NCBI GenBank assembly: GCA_017792405.1
Contig: CP051231.1
Location: 3,604,062-3,668,061 of the forward strand
DNA from: Oceanicola sp.
GTDB lineage: Bacteria > Pseudomonadota > Alphaproteobacteria > Rhodobacterales > Rhodobacteraceae
Length of the DNA: 64,000 nt
Direction: 5' to 3'
Positions 52,109 through 60,831 of the stretch are shown piece by piece. How positions within the stretch are numbered: the stretch's first letter is position 1; each line of letters starts with the position of its first letter. The notes under the pieces were generated by a model that was not told the origin of the DNA, did no database searches, and saw only the letters and a program-made list of their open reading frames with translations. Made by a program: the position numbers and the translations under genes.

Positions 52109-52730
52109 CGCCGGGCACTGTCACGCCACGGCACATCGCCTTGATGCCTGCGCGCGTCTTTGGCTCGGCTGCGATGGCCGCCTCGCAGAGCGCCGCAGCT
52201 GCGCCAATCAGCGCCTCGGGCTCGACCAGTCGATCCACCAACCCCCAAGCCACAGCCTCATCCGCTGCGACTTTTTGCGCCGCCAGCAAGATCATCCGCG
52301 CCCGGCCCCGGCCCACCAGCGCGGTCAGCCGCGCCGGATCGGACGGTTGGGGCAGATAGCCGAGTTGCATGACGGGATAGAAGAACTTCGCCCCCGGCAC
52401 TGCTATCCTCAGGTCGCAGGCCAATACCATGCCAAAGGCGCCGCCAGCCAGCGTTCCGTTCAGCGCAGCTACCGTCAGTGCGTCGCTCTCGGCCACCGCA
52501 TGGGAGAGGCGCTCCCAGAGCGAAGAGGTCGCCAAGCCCGCCTTGGCCTCATCCAGATCAGCCCCGGCGGAAAAAACCTTGCCTTCGCTGGTGATCATGA
52601 GGGCGCCACCCGGTGCCTCCTCCACGGCCTGGATCAGCGCTTCGAGCATTTCCGAGGTCAGGGAGTTGGCCTTGTCGGGGCGGGCGATGGTGATCGTCCG
52701 CAGCCCGCCTTTATCAGAGACGCGGATCAT
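52077..52730 (-). CDS. Enoyl-CoA hydratase/isomerase family protein, short
   Basis: Crotonase-fold enzyme acting on acyl-CoA thioesters. The 217-residue length is short for the family (about 255-260), mainly through a shorter C-terminus. The substrate-binding FSAGADLDEAK and oxyanion/catalytic LAGGAFGMVLACDLRIA motifs are present, but the two catalytic acids cannot be assigned with certainty. Its start overlaps the SDR gene stop by 4 bp (ATGA), so the two are co-translated, perhaps as successive steps on one acyl chain. Confidence 0.86.
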   Translation of the reverse strand: MIRVSDKGGLRTITIARPDKANSLTSEMLEALIQAVEEAPGGALMITSEGKVFSAGADLDEAKAGLATSSLWERLSHAVAESDALTVAALNGTLAGGAFGMVLACDLRIAVPGAKFFYPVMQLGYLPQPSDPARLTALVGRGRARMILLAAQKVAADEAVAWGLVDRLVEPEALIGAAAALCEAAIAAEPKTRAGIKAMCRGVTVPGVISADVDLPS

Positions 52731-53479
52731 AACAGCCCCACCTTGCGGCGAATCTCCTCATCCCGAAGCGACACCTCCGCGCCTTTGAAAGTATCGGCCT
52801 CCGCTGTGCACATCCAGAGCAGCGCCTTAGCCGGCCAGTCCGGCGCGATATGGTCGGACCAATCGAGCTGGCTCACCGGATTGATACCGCTTGCCTTGAT
52901 GTCGCGCTGCATCTGCGTGGCCACGGTGCCCGGAGAGAGCGAGATCGCACGAATGCCCTGCGCGCCATTTTCCTTGTCGACCATCCGGGTCAGCATCAGC
53001 GCACCGGCCTTGGAGGCGCAGTAAGCCGACCATGCCTCCACCGGGCCATGTGCCGCGCCCGAGCCCACGGTCAGGATGGTGCCGCCGCCCTGCTCCAGCA
53101 TCACCGGCAAGGCCGCGCGCATACCGTTGAAGACGCCCTTCAGGTTTACGTCGATCACTTGCCCCCATGCATCTGGATCGGCTTCAGCCAGATGCGCGAT
53201 CGGCTCCAGCATGCCCGCGTTGTTCACCAACACGTCGAGCCGCCCGAAGGCCTCGACCGTGGCTGCCACCGCGGCCTCCATCTCCCAGAATCGGCTCACA
53301 TCGCAGGGGATTGCGAGCGCGACCTCGGCGCCCAGTTCCCCTGCAAGATCGGCTACGGCTTCCTCGCTCCGGGCCAGCAGTGCGACCTTTGCGCCAGCAC
53401 CTGCAAAGGCGCGCGCAGCCTCCGCCCCGATCCCCCGGCTTGCCCCGGTGATCATCACTACTTTGCCGCTCATCTCCAT
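52727..53479 (-). CDS. SDR-family NAD(P)-dependent oxidoreductase
   Basis: Classical short-chain dehydrogenase, 250 residues. The cofactor motif GASRGIGAEAA (from about residue 12), the NNAG motif near 90, Ser in TVGSGAAHG and YCASKAG (catalytic Tyr and Lys) are all intact, unlike the SDR at 39.3 kb. The C-terminal part (FKGAEVSLRDEEIRRKVG) suggests an unusual substrate pocket. The ATG has GGAGGG upstream. First gene of the pair with the hydratase. Substrate unknown; 3-oxoacyl or alcohol compounds are possible. Confidence 0.88.
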   Translation of the reverse strand: MEMSGKVVMITGASRGIGAEAARAFAGAGAKVALLARSEEAVADLAGELGAEVALAIPCDVSRFWEMEAAVAATVEAFGRLDVLVNNAGMLEPIAHLAEADPDAWGQVIDVNLKGVFNGMRAALPVMLEQGGGTILTVGSGAAHGPVEAWSAYCASKAGALMLTRMVDKENGAQGIRAISLSPGTVATQMQRDIKASGINPVSQLDWSDHIAPDWPAKALLWMCTAEADTFKGAEVSLRDEEIRRKVGLL

Positions 53480-53625
53480 GGCGCACCCTCCTCATTCAGT
53501 TCCGTCCCAGAGATAACGGAAAGGTGCCTTTCGTCCACCCGGTTCCGCCTTTCCTGCCCTTGACCCCGCTCGCGCCCCACGGGAGGATGCCGCCACTTCA
53601 TTTCTGCCCGAAAGGACATTCTCCA

Positions 53626-55128
53626 ATGAAACCATTCCTCCGCCTGTCCGCTGCGGCCGCCGCACTTTGCGCCGCCAGCCCCGCCGCATGGTCGCTCACC
53701 GCCGAAGAGGCCTGGGAAGCCTGGGTCGGTATGGCCGCCGAGTACGGCGAACAGGTGACTGCTGCGAACACCTCCATGTCGGGGGGTGTGCTCACCGCTT
53801 CCGACGTGGCCGTCTCGATGGAGATGGAGGAGATGACCATTTCCGGCACCCTTGGCGATGTGACCATGACCGAAAACGGCGATGGCACCGTTGCCATCGC
53901 GATCCCGCCCGCGTTCCAGTTGATGATGTCCGTGGCGCCGGAATACGGCGAGAAAGTCGAGCTGAACATCGATTTCGCGATGGACGACCTCGATATGTCG
54001 GCCGCCGACGCCGATGACGGCGTGGCGTTCACCTATGGCGCGCCTTCGATGACGTTCGGGATCAGCGACATGAAGGTGGATGGTGAGGCGGTTCCGCTCA
54101 CCTTCACCGGGACAATCGGTAACTCGGCTGGCACCTACACCAAAGCTGGTGAGGGCATCGCGTCTCAGTTCACCGCCGAGACTTTGCAAGTCGACTTCGA
54201 GGGTCGTGATCCTGAAGGCGGCGGCAGTGGCAAGGGCTCGATCACCATGGCCGACATCGCCTCCAGCTCGACCGGTCAGGGCCAGATGTTCTTCATGGAC
54301 CCCGAGCAGCTTCCGGCAATGCTCAAGGCTGGCGCGTCAATGCAGGGCAGCACCACCGTTGGGGCCACCACCTTTGCACTGGAAGGTGTCGATGGCAGCG
54401 ACAATTTTGCGGTTTCCGGCAAGATGGACGGCGGCACCGGCTCGGTCACGCTGAACGCCGAGCAGGTGCTCTACGCGGTCAACTACACCGGCTTCGACGT
54501 CACCATGTCCGGCTCGGATATTCCGCTGCCCGAAGTTTCACTCGGCATGGGGGAAACTTCGTTCAACGTGATTTTTCCGCTGGCCCAATCCACCGAGCCC
54601 AAGCCCTATATGCTTGCCGTCGGCCTGAACGATGTGACCATCGCTGACGGTATCTGGAACATGTTCGACCCTGGCACCGTTCTGCCGCGCGATCCCGCTA
54701 CGCTTACCTTCAACCTTGCGGGCACCGGCAACTGGCTGATCGATATTCTCGACGAAGAAGCGCTGGCCAATCCGCAGGGCATGCCGGGTGAGCTGCATTC
54801 GCTGAACATCTCCGATGTGAAGCTCAACGTTGCCGGTGCGGAGCTGACTGCCGACGGCACCTTCACCTTCGACAATTCCGACCTGATGACCTTCGGCGGT
54901 ATGCCCGCCCCCGATGGCACGCTGCGCGCTCGCCTCTCCGGTGCCAACGGTCTGCTGGACAACTTGGTGACCATGGGCTTCGTGCCCGCCGATCAGGCCA
55001 ATGGCGTCAAGATGATGTCGGGCATGTTCTTCCGCCCCGGTGATGGGCCGGATGTGCTGACCACCGAGATCGGCGTCTCACCTGACGGCACAGTTTCGGC
55101 CAACGGTATCCCGATCCCACTCCAGTAA
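53626..55128 (+). CDS. DUF2125 periplasmic protein
   Basis: 500-residue exported protein of the DUF2125 family, found in alphaproteobacteria, no known function. It has a Sec signal (AAAAALCAASPAAWS, cleavage near residue 23). A long beta-rich body follows with regular Asp/Gly-rich strands (AWEAWVGMAAEYGEQV, FEGRDPEGGGSGKGSITM, then FDVTMSGSDIPLPEVSLGMGE cited in part). No transmembrane segment beyond the signal. The ATG at 53626 gives a proper signal; the open frame to 53524 is not used. Terminator 24 bp after the stop. Confidence 0.82.
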   Translation: MKPFLRLSAAAAALCAASPAAWSLTAEEAWEAWVGMAAEYGEQVTAANTSMSGGVLTASDVAVSMEMEEMTISGTLGDVTMTENGDGTVAIAIPPAFQLMMSVAPEYGEKVELNIDFAMDDLDMSAADADDGVAFTYGAPSMTFGISDMKVDGEAVPLTFTGTIGNSAGTYTKAGEGIASQFTAETLQVDFEGRDPEGGGSGKGSITMADIASSSTGQGQMFFMDPEQLPAMLKAGASMQGSTTVGATTFALEGVDGSDNFAVSGKMDGGTGSVTLNAEQVLYAVNYTGFDVTMSGSDIPLPEVSLGMGETSFNVIFPLAQSTEPKPYMLAVGLNDVTIADGIWNMFDPGTVLPRDPATLTFNLAGTGNWLIDILDEEALANPQGMPGELHSLNISDVKLNVAGAELTADGTFTFDNSDLMTFGGMPAPDGTLRARLSGANGLLDNLVTMGFVPADQANGVKMMSGMFFRPGDGPDVLTTEIGVSPDGTVSANGIPIPLQ

Positions 55129-55151
55129 GCGGCATCGAGGCAAGTATAACG

Positions 55152-55184
55152 CCCCCGCTGCGCAGCGCGCGGCGGGGGTTTTCT
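55152..55184 (+). terminator. Intrinsic terminator after DUF2125 gene
   Basis: CCCCCGC pairs with GCGGGGG across a 13-nt loop, followed by TTTTCTGTT. Good terminator for the upstream gene. Confidence 0.85.
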
Positions 55185-55323
55185 GTTCCGCTCAGATGCT
55201 CACCAACGGTGCTGCAGCGGATGGACTTGGCGCGTTGTCTCCGCGGTTTTCATCCCTCCGGGCTTGCACCGCGCCCACCCGGAAGCTAGCTCAGATCGGC
55301 AGAGCCTTGCCGGAAGGACCGAA

Positions 55324-56676
55324 ATGACAGATGCCCCCAGCCTTGAAAGCCTGACAGATGCGCTGCTCTCCGCCGCCCGTAGCGCTGGCGCCGAAGCCGC
55401 AGACAGCATGGCTGTCGCCTCCACGTCGCTCTCAATCGACACCCGCGCGGGCGCGCTGGAACAGGCAGAGCGGTCAGAAGGCACTGAGATCGGCCTGAGG
55501 GTACTCGTGGGAAAGCGGCAGGCTTGCGTATCGGGCTCAGACCTGCGTGCAGAGACGATGGCCACCATGGCCGAGCGGGCCGTTGCAATGGCCCGGCTGG
55601 CCCCGGAAGATCCGCACTGCGGCCTCGCTGACCCTTCGCAACTGGCGAAGGGTTGGGATGTTGCCGCACTCGATCTCGCCGACGTCGACTCGGAGCCTGA
55701 GGCCGCTGCCCTGCAACAGGCCGCGCTGGCCTGTGAGGCCGCCGCAGCTGGTGTCTCGGGCGTGACACAGGTTGAAAGCACCTCGGCGGGCTTCGGGCGC
55801 ACACGCATCCACCTCGCGGCGTCCAACGGATTTTCTGGCGGTTACATGCGCACCGGGCACATGCTGTCGGCGTCCGCTATCACCGGCAGCGGAACAGCGA
55901 TGGACCGCGACCATTGCTACGAGCACCGTATCTATCACGGTGACCTTCCTACCCCGGCAGAGGTCGGCGCCCTCGCCGGTGAGCGTGCTGCAGCGCGCGC
56001 CGGGGCCAGAAAGCCGCCTTCCGGCCGTTTCCCTGTGCTCTACGACGAGCGTGCGGCCACCTCGATCATCGGTCACCTTCTGTCGGCCGCGAACGGTGCA
56101 GCGATTGCCCGCGGGTCCTCTTGGCTGATCGGCAAGATGGGAGAGGCAGTGCTGCCCGCAGCGCTCTCTATCACCGAGAATCCGCATCGCGTGCGAATAT
56201 CCGGCTCCCGGCCGTTTGATGGCGAGGGGCTGCCCACGCGTGCCTCCTCCATCGTCGAGAATGGCCGGCTCGCTCGCTGGGTGCTCGATCTTGCGTCCGC
56301 CCGCAAACTGGGGCTGGAGAGCACCGCCAATGCCGCGCGCGGCACTTCCGCGCCGCCCTCGCCCTCGGTCAGCAATGTCACTTTGACGCCAGGAAGCGCC
56401 AGCCGCGACGAACTGCTCTCGAGCATGGGAACCGGTCTGCTGGTGACATCGCTCATTGGCTCCACGATCAACCCCAACACCGGCGACTACTCGCGCGGCG
56501 CTTCGGGCTTCTGGGTTGAGAACGGTGAAGTCGCCTACCCCGTTCACGAGTGCACCATCGCGGGCAATCTTCTGGACATGCTGGCCAGCCTGACGCCGGC
56601 GAATGATGCCAAGGCACACAAATCCCATCGCATCCCATCTTTGCTGGTCGAAGGGCTCACCCTTGCCGGAGCATGA
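55324..56676 (+). CDS. tldE: TldE/PmbA metallopeptidase-related subunit
   Basis: Non-zinc partner of the TldD/TldE protease, which trims unfolded peptides and antibiotics such as microcin B17. The 450-residue product has the TldD/PmbA fold: GLRVLVGKRQACVSGSDL, then FPVLYDERAATSIIGHLLSAANGAAIARGSSWL (in part), then TPGSASRDELLSSMGTGLLVTSLIGSTINPNTGDYSRGASGFWVENGEVAYPV (in part) near the end. The HExxxH zinc motif of TldD is absent, as in TldE. ATG at 55324 has AAGGA; frame is open to 55264. Overlaps the next gene by 14 bp. Confidence 0.92.
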   Translation: MTDAPSLESLTDALLSAARSAGAEAADSMAVASTSLSIDTRAGALEQAERSEGTEIGLRVLVGKRQACVSGSDLRAETMATMAERAVAMARLAPEDPHCGLADPSQLAKGWDVAALDLADVDSEPEAAALQQAALACEAAAAGVSGVTQVESTSAGFGRTRIHLAASNGFSGGYMRTGHMLSASAITGSGTAMDRDHCYEHRIYHGDLPTPAEVGALAGERAAARAGARKPPSGRFPVLYDERAATSIIGHLLSAANGAAIARGSSWLIGKMGEAVLPAALSITENPHRVRISGSRPFDGEGLPTRASSIVENGRLARWVLDLASARKLGLESTANAARGTSAPPSPSVSNVTLTPGSASRDELLSSMGTGLLVTSLIGSTINPNTGDYSRGASGFWVENGEVAYPVHECTIAGNLLDMLASLTPANDAKAHKSHRIPSLLVEGLTLAGA

Positions 56677-57451
56677 TGCGGCTAATGACCTTGCGCTCCT
56701 AACCGAGGCGGCGGCGATGGCCGGCGACATCGCAATGCGCTACTTTCGCGCCGAACACCGCGTTTGGGACAAGGGCGATGGCGCAGGGCCAGTGACCGAG
56801 GCCGACCTCGCTGTGGATGCCATGCTGCGCGGCCTGCTGATGGGGGCCCGGCCCGACTATGGTTGGCTTTCGGAGGAGACCGCGGATGATGACGCGCGTC
56901 TTTCGGCTGAACGCTGCTTCATCATCGATCCGATCGACGGTACACGCTCGTTCACAGCCGGCGAGGTGAGTTGGGCGCACTCCATCGCCGTTGCCGAGGC
57001 GGGACGTGTGATTGCCGCAGTGGTCGCAATGCCTGCCAAGAAGGTGACCTATGCTGCGTCTGCCGGAGGTGGCGCCACTCGCAACGGCAAGCCCCTGCAC
57101 GTCACCGCCGCCCCAGGGCCAGATGATGTGACAATCGTCACCGCCAAACCCAACCTCGCCGATCACTATTGGCCCAACGGCACACCGCGCCACACCCGGC
57201 ACTACCGCCCCTCGCTGGCCTATCGGCTCGCTCTAGTGGGAGAGGGCCGTTACGACGCGATGGTCACGTTTCGGGATACCTGGGAATGGGACATCGCCGC
57301 GGGGGCGCTGATCGTGGAGGAGGCTGGCGGGACGGTCACTGATCGGCAAGGTGCCCGGCTACAGTTCAACACGCCCAGCCGCCTTACCGCCGGAACTTTG
57401 GCCGCCAACCCGGCGCTTCATAGCGGTCTGCTGCAGAGGATCATGCCATAG
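56663..57451 (+). CDS. Inositol monophosphatase family protein (CysQ-like)
   Basis: Mg-dependent phosphatase of the IMPase/FBPase/CysQ superfamily, 262 residues. Metal motifs: WLSEETADD, then DPIDGTRSF (both complete), then WDIAAGALIVEEAGGTV. PAP (3',5'-bisphosphate) or inositol phosphate are likely substrates; CysQ function fits because sulfate assimilation genes are often unlinked, but nothing here decides. The TTG start with AAGGG seven bases upstream overlaps the tldE stop by 14 bp; an ATG 20 codons upstream would go deeper into tldE. Confidence 0.9.
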   Translation: MPEHDAANDLALLTEAAAMAGDIAMRYFRAEHRVWDKGDGAGPVTEADLAVDAMLRGLLMGARPDYGWLSEETADDDARLSAERCFIIDPIDGTRSFTAGEVSWAHSIAVAEAGRVIAAVVAMPAKKVTYAASAGGGATRNGKPLHVTAAPGPDDVTIVTAKPNLADHYWPNGTPRHTRHYRPSLAYRLALVGEGRYDAMVTFRDTWEWDIAAGALIVEEAGGTVTDRQGARLQFNTPSRLTAGTLAANPALHSGLLQRIMP

Positions 57452-57510
57452 GTCGGGTGTTTTCCGGCTCTATCCCGTTCGACGCTTGGACACTCAGACC
57501 TGTTGCGAGC

Positions 57511-57966
57511 CTATCCTAGACCTTTCGCAAGCCTGAAACCGATGCGCTGAGCCTCGACCTCGCCCTTGGGCTTCGGCAGCGCCCTGAGGGTGACATTGAG
57601 CTGGGTCACGTGCTGCACAAGCTGCATGCGCGCGCCGTCCATGTCGCGGCCGTAGAAGCTGACGATATCGGGGGCGAAGAAGCCGATCCCTTCGATGCGC
57701 AGAAGCCCGGCCCCGCCATCAGTCATACCCATGGCTATCTCTTCATCGGGGTCGAGTTGTTCCTCGAAATTCTGAATATAGAGAATCAGCCGCTCATAAG
57801 CCCATTCGGCAGGCGACTTCTCCTCCGCCGACCGCGCGCACATGGCCTCGGGCAGCGGCTTCTGTTCTGCGGTCGCCGGGGCGTCCGGGTCGGCGTGAAT
57901 GGCCCCGGACCGTAAAAGGGCGGCTTCCTCATGAGCTTCAGCAACCGTGCGGATATCGTCGTTCAT
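57511..57966 (-). CDS. DUF6173 family protein
   Basis: Function unknown. The 151-residue product is small, acidic and soluble. The DUF6173 hallmarks are AEWAYERLILYIQNFEEQL, then LRIEGIGFFAPDIVSFYG, then MQLVQHVTQLNVTLRALPK. It starts 3 bp after the MBL hydrolase ends, in the same direction, so it is the third gene of the acyl-CoA dehydrogenase operon. Confidence 0.85.
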   Translation of the reverse strand: MNDDIRTVAEAHEEAALLRSGAIHADPDAPATAEQKPLPEAMCARSAEEKSPAEWAYERLILYIQNFEEQLDPDEEIAMGMTDGGAGLLRIEGIGFFAPDIVSFYGRDMDGARMQLVQHVTQLNVTLRALPKPKGEVEAQRIGFRLAKGLG

Positions 57967-57969
57967 GGC

Positions 57970-59004
57970 TCAGACCACCCGGAAAACGTATGCATCACCG
58001 GGCCCAACCTCACGGCTGACCTTTCCGGTGACGTAGAGATGATTCAGATGGCCCACTGCTTCGACGAGCGCCAGACCATAGGCATCGCCCTCAATCTTTC
58101 GGCCGAAGATCGGCTGGAAGCAATCGTGGGCAGTGCCTGGCGTTTCAGCGAGGTGCTCAAGCAGCCGGGCAAGGGCGGCACGGTGGTTATCTGCCATCTG
58201 CACCAATCGGGCGGGAAGACCTGTAAATGGCAGTTTGTGGCCGGGCAGCACGAGATGATCGTCGCGGGCGTAGGCTGAGAGGCGCTCGCAGCTCTCCAGC
58301 CACTCGCCCACCGGATCCGCCTCCGGCTCGGTCGGGTAGACACCGAGGTTGGGCGAGATCGACGGCAATAGCTGATCTCCTCCCAGCACAAGCGGGGCAT
58401 CTTCGCACCAGAAGGTCGCATGATCAGGTGCATGGCCCTGACCGAGCCTGACACGCCAGCTGCGCCCGCCCATTGTGATGGCATCGCCTTCTGCGATGCG
58501 GGTGAAACCCAGCGGCAGCGGTACCGTCATATCGGCAAAGTTGAAGGGTCGCTCGCCGCAGCGCCGGGCGTAGATGTCCGGGCTCATCCCGGCCCGCCGC
58601 CAGAACTGCCTCTGCGCTTCAACGGGACGATCTTGCTCATCGAGTTGGAGCATCCGGGCGGTGAGCCATGCGACCCGCGTCGCCACGATCTCTGCACCCT
58701 GCTCGGCGAGCCAGCCAGCAAGGCCGATGTGGTCGGGATGGTGGTGGGTCAACACCACCCGGCGCACCGGCTTGCCGCCCAGCGGCCCGCTCAGCACCGC
58801 CTCAAGCTGCACCCGCGCCTTCTTCCACGCCATACCGCTGTCAATCAGCGTCCAACCATCGCCTTCGTCGAGCGCGTAAAGGTTCACGTGATCCAGCGCC
58901 ATTGGAAGCGGCAGGCGAAACCACAGGATGCCCGGCGCTACCTCGACGGCGTCACCGGGCGCAGGCGGGCTTTCCCATGGGAAAGTGAGGGGCTGAGCGT
59001 CCAT
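57970..59004 (-). CDS. MBL-fold metallo-hydrolase
   Basis: 344-residue metallo-beta-lactamase-fold hydrolase, cytoplasmic. It has the zinc motif HHHPDH at 87-92 in LTHHHPDHIG, a later histidine in GHAPDHATFW, the Asp in LVLGGDQLL and the terminal VLPGHKLPF. The C-terminal third (about 240-344) is an extra helical region, as in MBL proteins co-transcribed with acyl-CoA dehydrogenases; it may act on an acyl-CoA or thioester product. Gap to the dehydrogenase is 9 bp. Confidence 0.88.
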   Translation of the reverse strand: MDAQPLTFPWESPPAPGDAVEVAPGILWFRLPLPMALDHVNLYALDEGDGWTLIDSGMAWKKARVQLEAVLSGPLGGKPVRRVVLTHHHPDHIGLAGWLAEQGAEIVATRVAWLTARMLQLDEQDRPVEAQRQFWRRAGMSPDIYARRCGERPFNFADMTVPLPLGFTRIAEGDAITMGGRSWRVRLGQGHAPDHATFWCEDAPLVLGGDQLLPSISPNLGVYPTEPEADPVGEWLESCERLSAYARDDHLVLPGHKLPFTGLPARLVQMADNHRAALARLLEHLAETPGTAHDCFQPIFGRKIEGDAYGLALVEAVGHLNHLYVTGKVSREVGPGDAYVFRVV

Positions 59005-59013
59005 GCCCCTGAG

Positions 59014-60720
59014 CTAGCCCGCGAGCTCCTCGTTGGAAAGGGCATCCATCCCCTCGCCGCCCATGCGGACCTCTTCAGCGAGACCGGCATGCTGCGGCAG
59101 GAGCCGGGTGATGTAGAACTGGGCAAGCCCATAACGCGGCCCCTTGTCGCCTTCGGCGCGGGCTGCGAGCAGATGATAGTGGGCCCCAAGCACGCGGGCG
59201 AAGGCCCGCAGGTAGGCCACAGCCACGGCGCCACGGGCGTCCATGTCCATGCCCAGCAACGCCTCGGTCAGCTCGCGCTGCACCTCGGCGGCGTTCCACA
59301 CCGCATCAGCCAGCCGCGGAAACTGGCCGCGTGCCTCTTCGGCGGCATCTTCGATCTCCGAGATCACCGTCAGCGCAGCTTCGCCACTGTCCATCAGCTT
59401 GCGGCCCACGAGATCGAGCGCCTGAATGCCGTTGGTACCCTCGTAGATCGTGGTGACACGCACATCCCTATAGAACTGCGCCGCACCAGTCTCTTCGATG
59501 AACCCCATGCCTCCATGCACCTGGATGCCAAGCTCTGCCACCTCACAGCCCACATCGGTGCCGTAGGCCTTGGAGATGGGTGTGTAGAGCGCGGCGCGGG
59601 CGGCCCAGCCAGCATCCCCTGTGGCATTGGCCATGTCGAGCGCCACGGCATTGGCCAACGCAATGGCACGAGCGGCCTGGGTCTCTGCCTTCATGGTCAT
59701 CAGCATCCGCCGCACATCGGGGAACTCGATAATAGCGCCCGAGCCACCGACCTTGCCCTGCTTGCGGTCGGCAGCATATGCGACAGCAGCCTGAGTGGCG
59801 GCTTCGGCCACACCGATGCCTTGGATGCCCACACCGAGGCGGGCGTTGTTCATCATAGTGAACATTGCCGCCATACCGCCATGCTCTCGGCCCACCAGCC
59901 AACCGGCGGCGCCGTCATACTCCATCACCGCCGTGGGAGAGCCGTGAAGGCCCATCTTGTGCTCCAGCGACACTACCCGCAGGCTGTTCCGCTCGCCCGG
60001 CGTGCCGTCCTCTTTGGGGATATTCCGAGGCACCATGAACAGGCTGATGCCCTTGGTGCCCGGCACGCCATCAGGCAGACGAGCAAGCACGAGGTGGCAG
60101 ACGTTCTCGGCAAAATCCGCGTCGCCCCAGCTGATGTAGATCTTCTGCCCGCTGATGCTGTAGCTGCCATCCCCATTGGGCTCTGCCTTGGTGCGGAGCG
60201 CCCCGACATCCGTGCCGGCCTGTGGCTCGGTCAGGTTCATCGTACCTTGCCACTCGCCGCTGATGAGCTTGGGCAGGTAGGTGGCCTTGAGCTGATCAGA
60301 AGCATGGTGTTCCAACGCCTCGATCTGGCCCTGGGTCAGCAACGGGTTCAGCGCCAACGAGAGGCAGGCGCCGTTCATCATTTCGTTAACCGATTCCATC
60401 AGGGCGATCGGCAAGCCCATGCCGCCGTGCTCCGGGTCTGCGCTGATGCCGATCCAGCCGCCCTCGGCGATGGCCTTGTAGCCTTCGGCGAAGCCGGGCG
60501 AGGTGCGGACAACGCCATTTTCCAGCACTGCAGGATGCAGGTCGCCATTGCGCTGGAGTGGTCCAAGGACCTCCGTGCAGAGCCTGCCTGCTTCGGTCAG
60601 GATGGCATCGACCATCTCTCCGCCCGCTTCTGCGAAGCGCTCGGTCTCGGTCACCTGCCCATAGCCAACCACGTGGTTGAGCAGAAAGCGAAATTCATCT
60701 GTGGGCGCGGTATAGGGCAT
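59014..60720 (-). CDS. Acyl-CoA dehydrogenase, long DmdC-like type
   Basis: FAD-dependent acyl-CoA dehydrogenase, 568 residues, longer than the usual 380-400. The N-terminal MPYTAPTDEFRFLL segment and the extended C-terminus are those of the large subfamily that includes DmdC (3-methylmercaptopropionyl-CoA dehydrogenase) and other AcdA-like enzymes. Core motifs are MNLTEPQAGTDVGALRT, VMEYDGAAGWLVG and IYEGTNGIQALDLVGRK. The actual acyl substrate is unknown. The ATG has AGGAGG; the longer frame to 60819 is leader. First gene of an operon with the MBL and DUF6173 genes. Confidence 0.9.
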   Translation of the reverse strand: MPYTAPTDEFRFLLNHVVGYGQVTETERFAEAGGEMVDAILTEAGRLCTEVLGPLQRNGDLHPAVLENGVVRTSPGFAEGYKAIAEGGWIGISADPEHGGMGLPIALMESVNEMMNGACLSLALNPLLTQGQIEALEHHASDQLKATYLPKLISGEWQGTMNLTEPQAGTDVGALRTKAEPNGDGSYSISGQKIYISWGDADFAENVCHLVLARLPDGVPGTKGISLFMVPRNIPKEDGTPGERNSLRVVSLEHKMGLHGSPTAVMEYDGAAGWLVGREHGGMAAMFTMMNNARLGVGIQGIGVAEAATQAAVAYAADRKQGKVGGSGAIIEFPDVRRMLMTMKAETQAARAIALANAVALDMANATGDAGWAARAALYTPISKAYGTDVGCEVAELGIQVHGGMGFIEETGAAQFYRDVRVTTIYEGTNGIQALDLVGRKLMDSGEAALTVISEIEDAAEEARGQFPRLADAVWNAAEVQRELTEALLGMDMDARGAVAVAYLRAFARVLGAHYHLLAARAEGDKGPRYGLAQFYITRLLPQHAGLAEEVRMGGEGMDALSNEELAG

Positions 60721-60831
60721 CGGCAAATCCTCCTCGGTCGGCCTTGAGGGGCCGTTCGCGGCAGCATAAGAGAGTTGGCACCCGCGCCCAAGTGAAAGGG
60801 CGCGAGAACGCGGCGTCACGAGGGAGCCCCG

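Noticed and set aside
58420..60747. 775-codon plus-strand open frame opposite the MBL and acyl-CoA dehydrogenase genes
   Set aside because: It spans two real genes and their intergenic gap antisense, shows no domain, and is His/Arg/Ala-rich as expected for a shadow frame.
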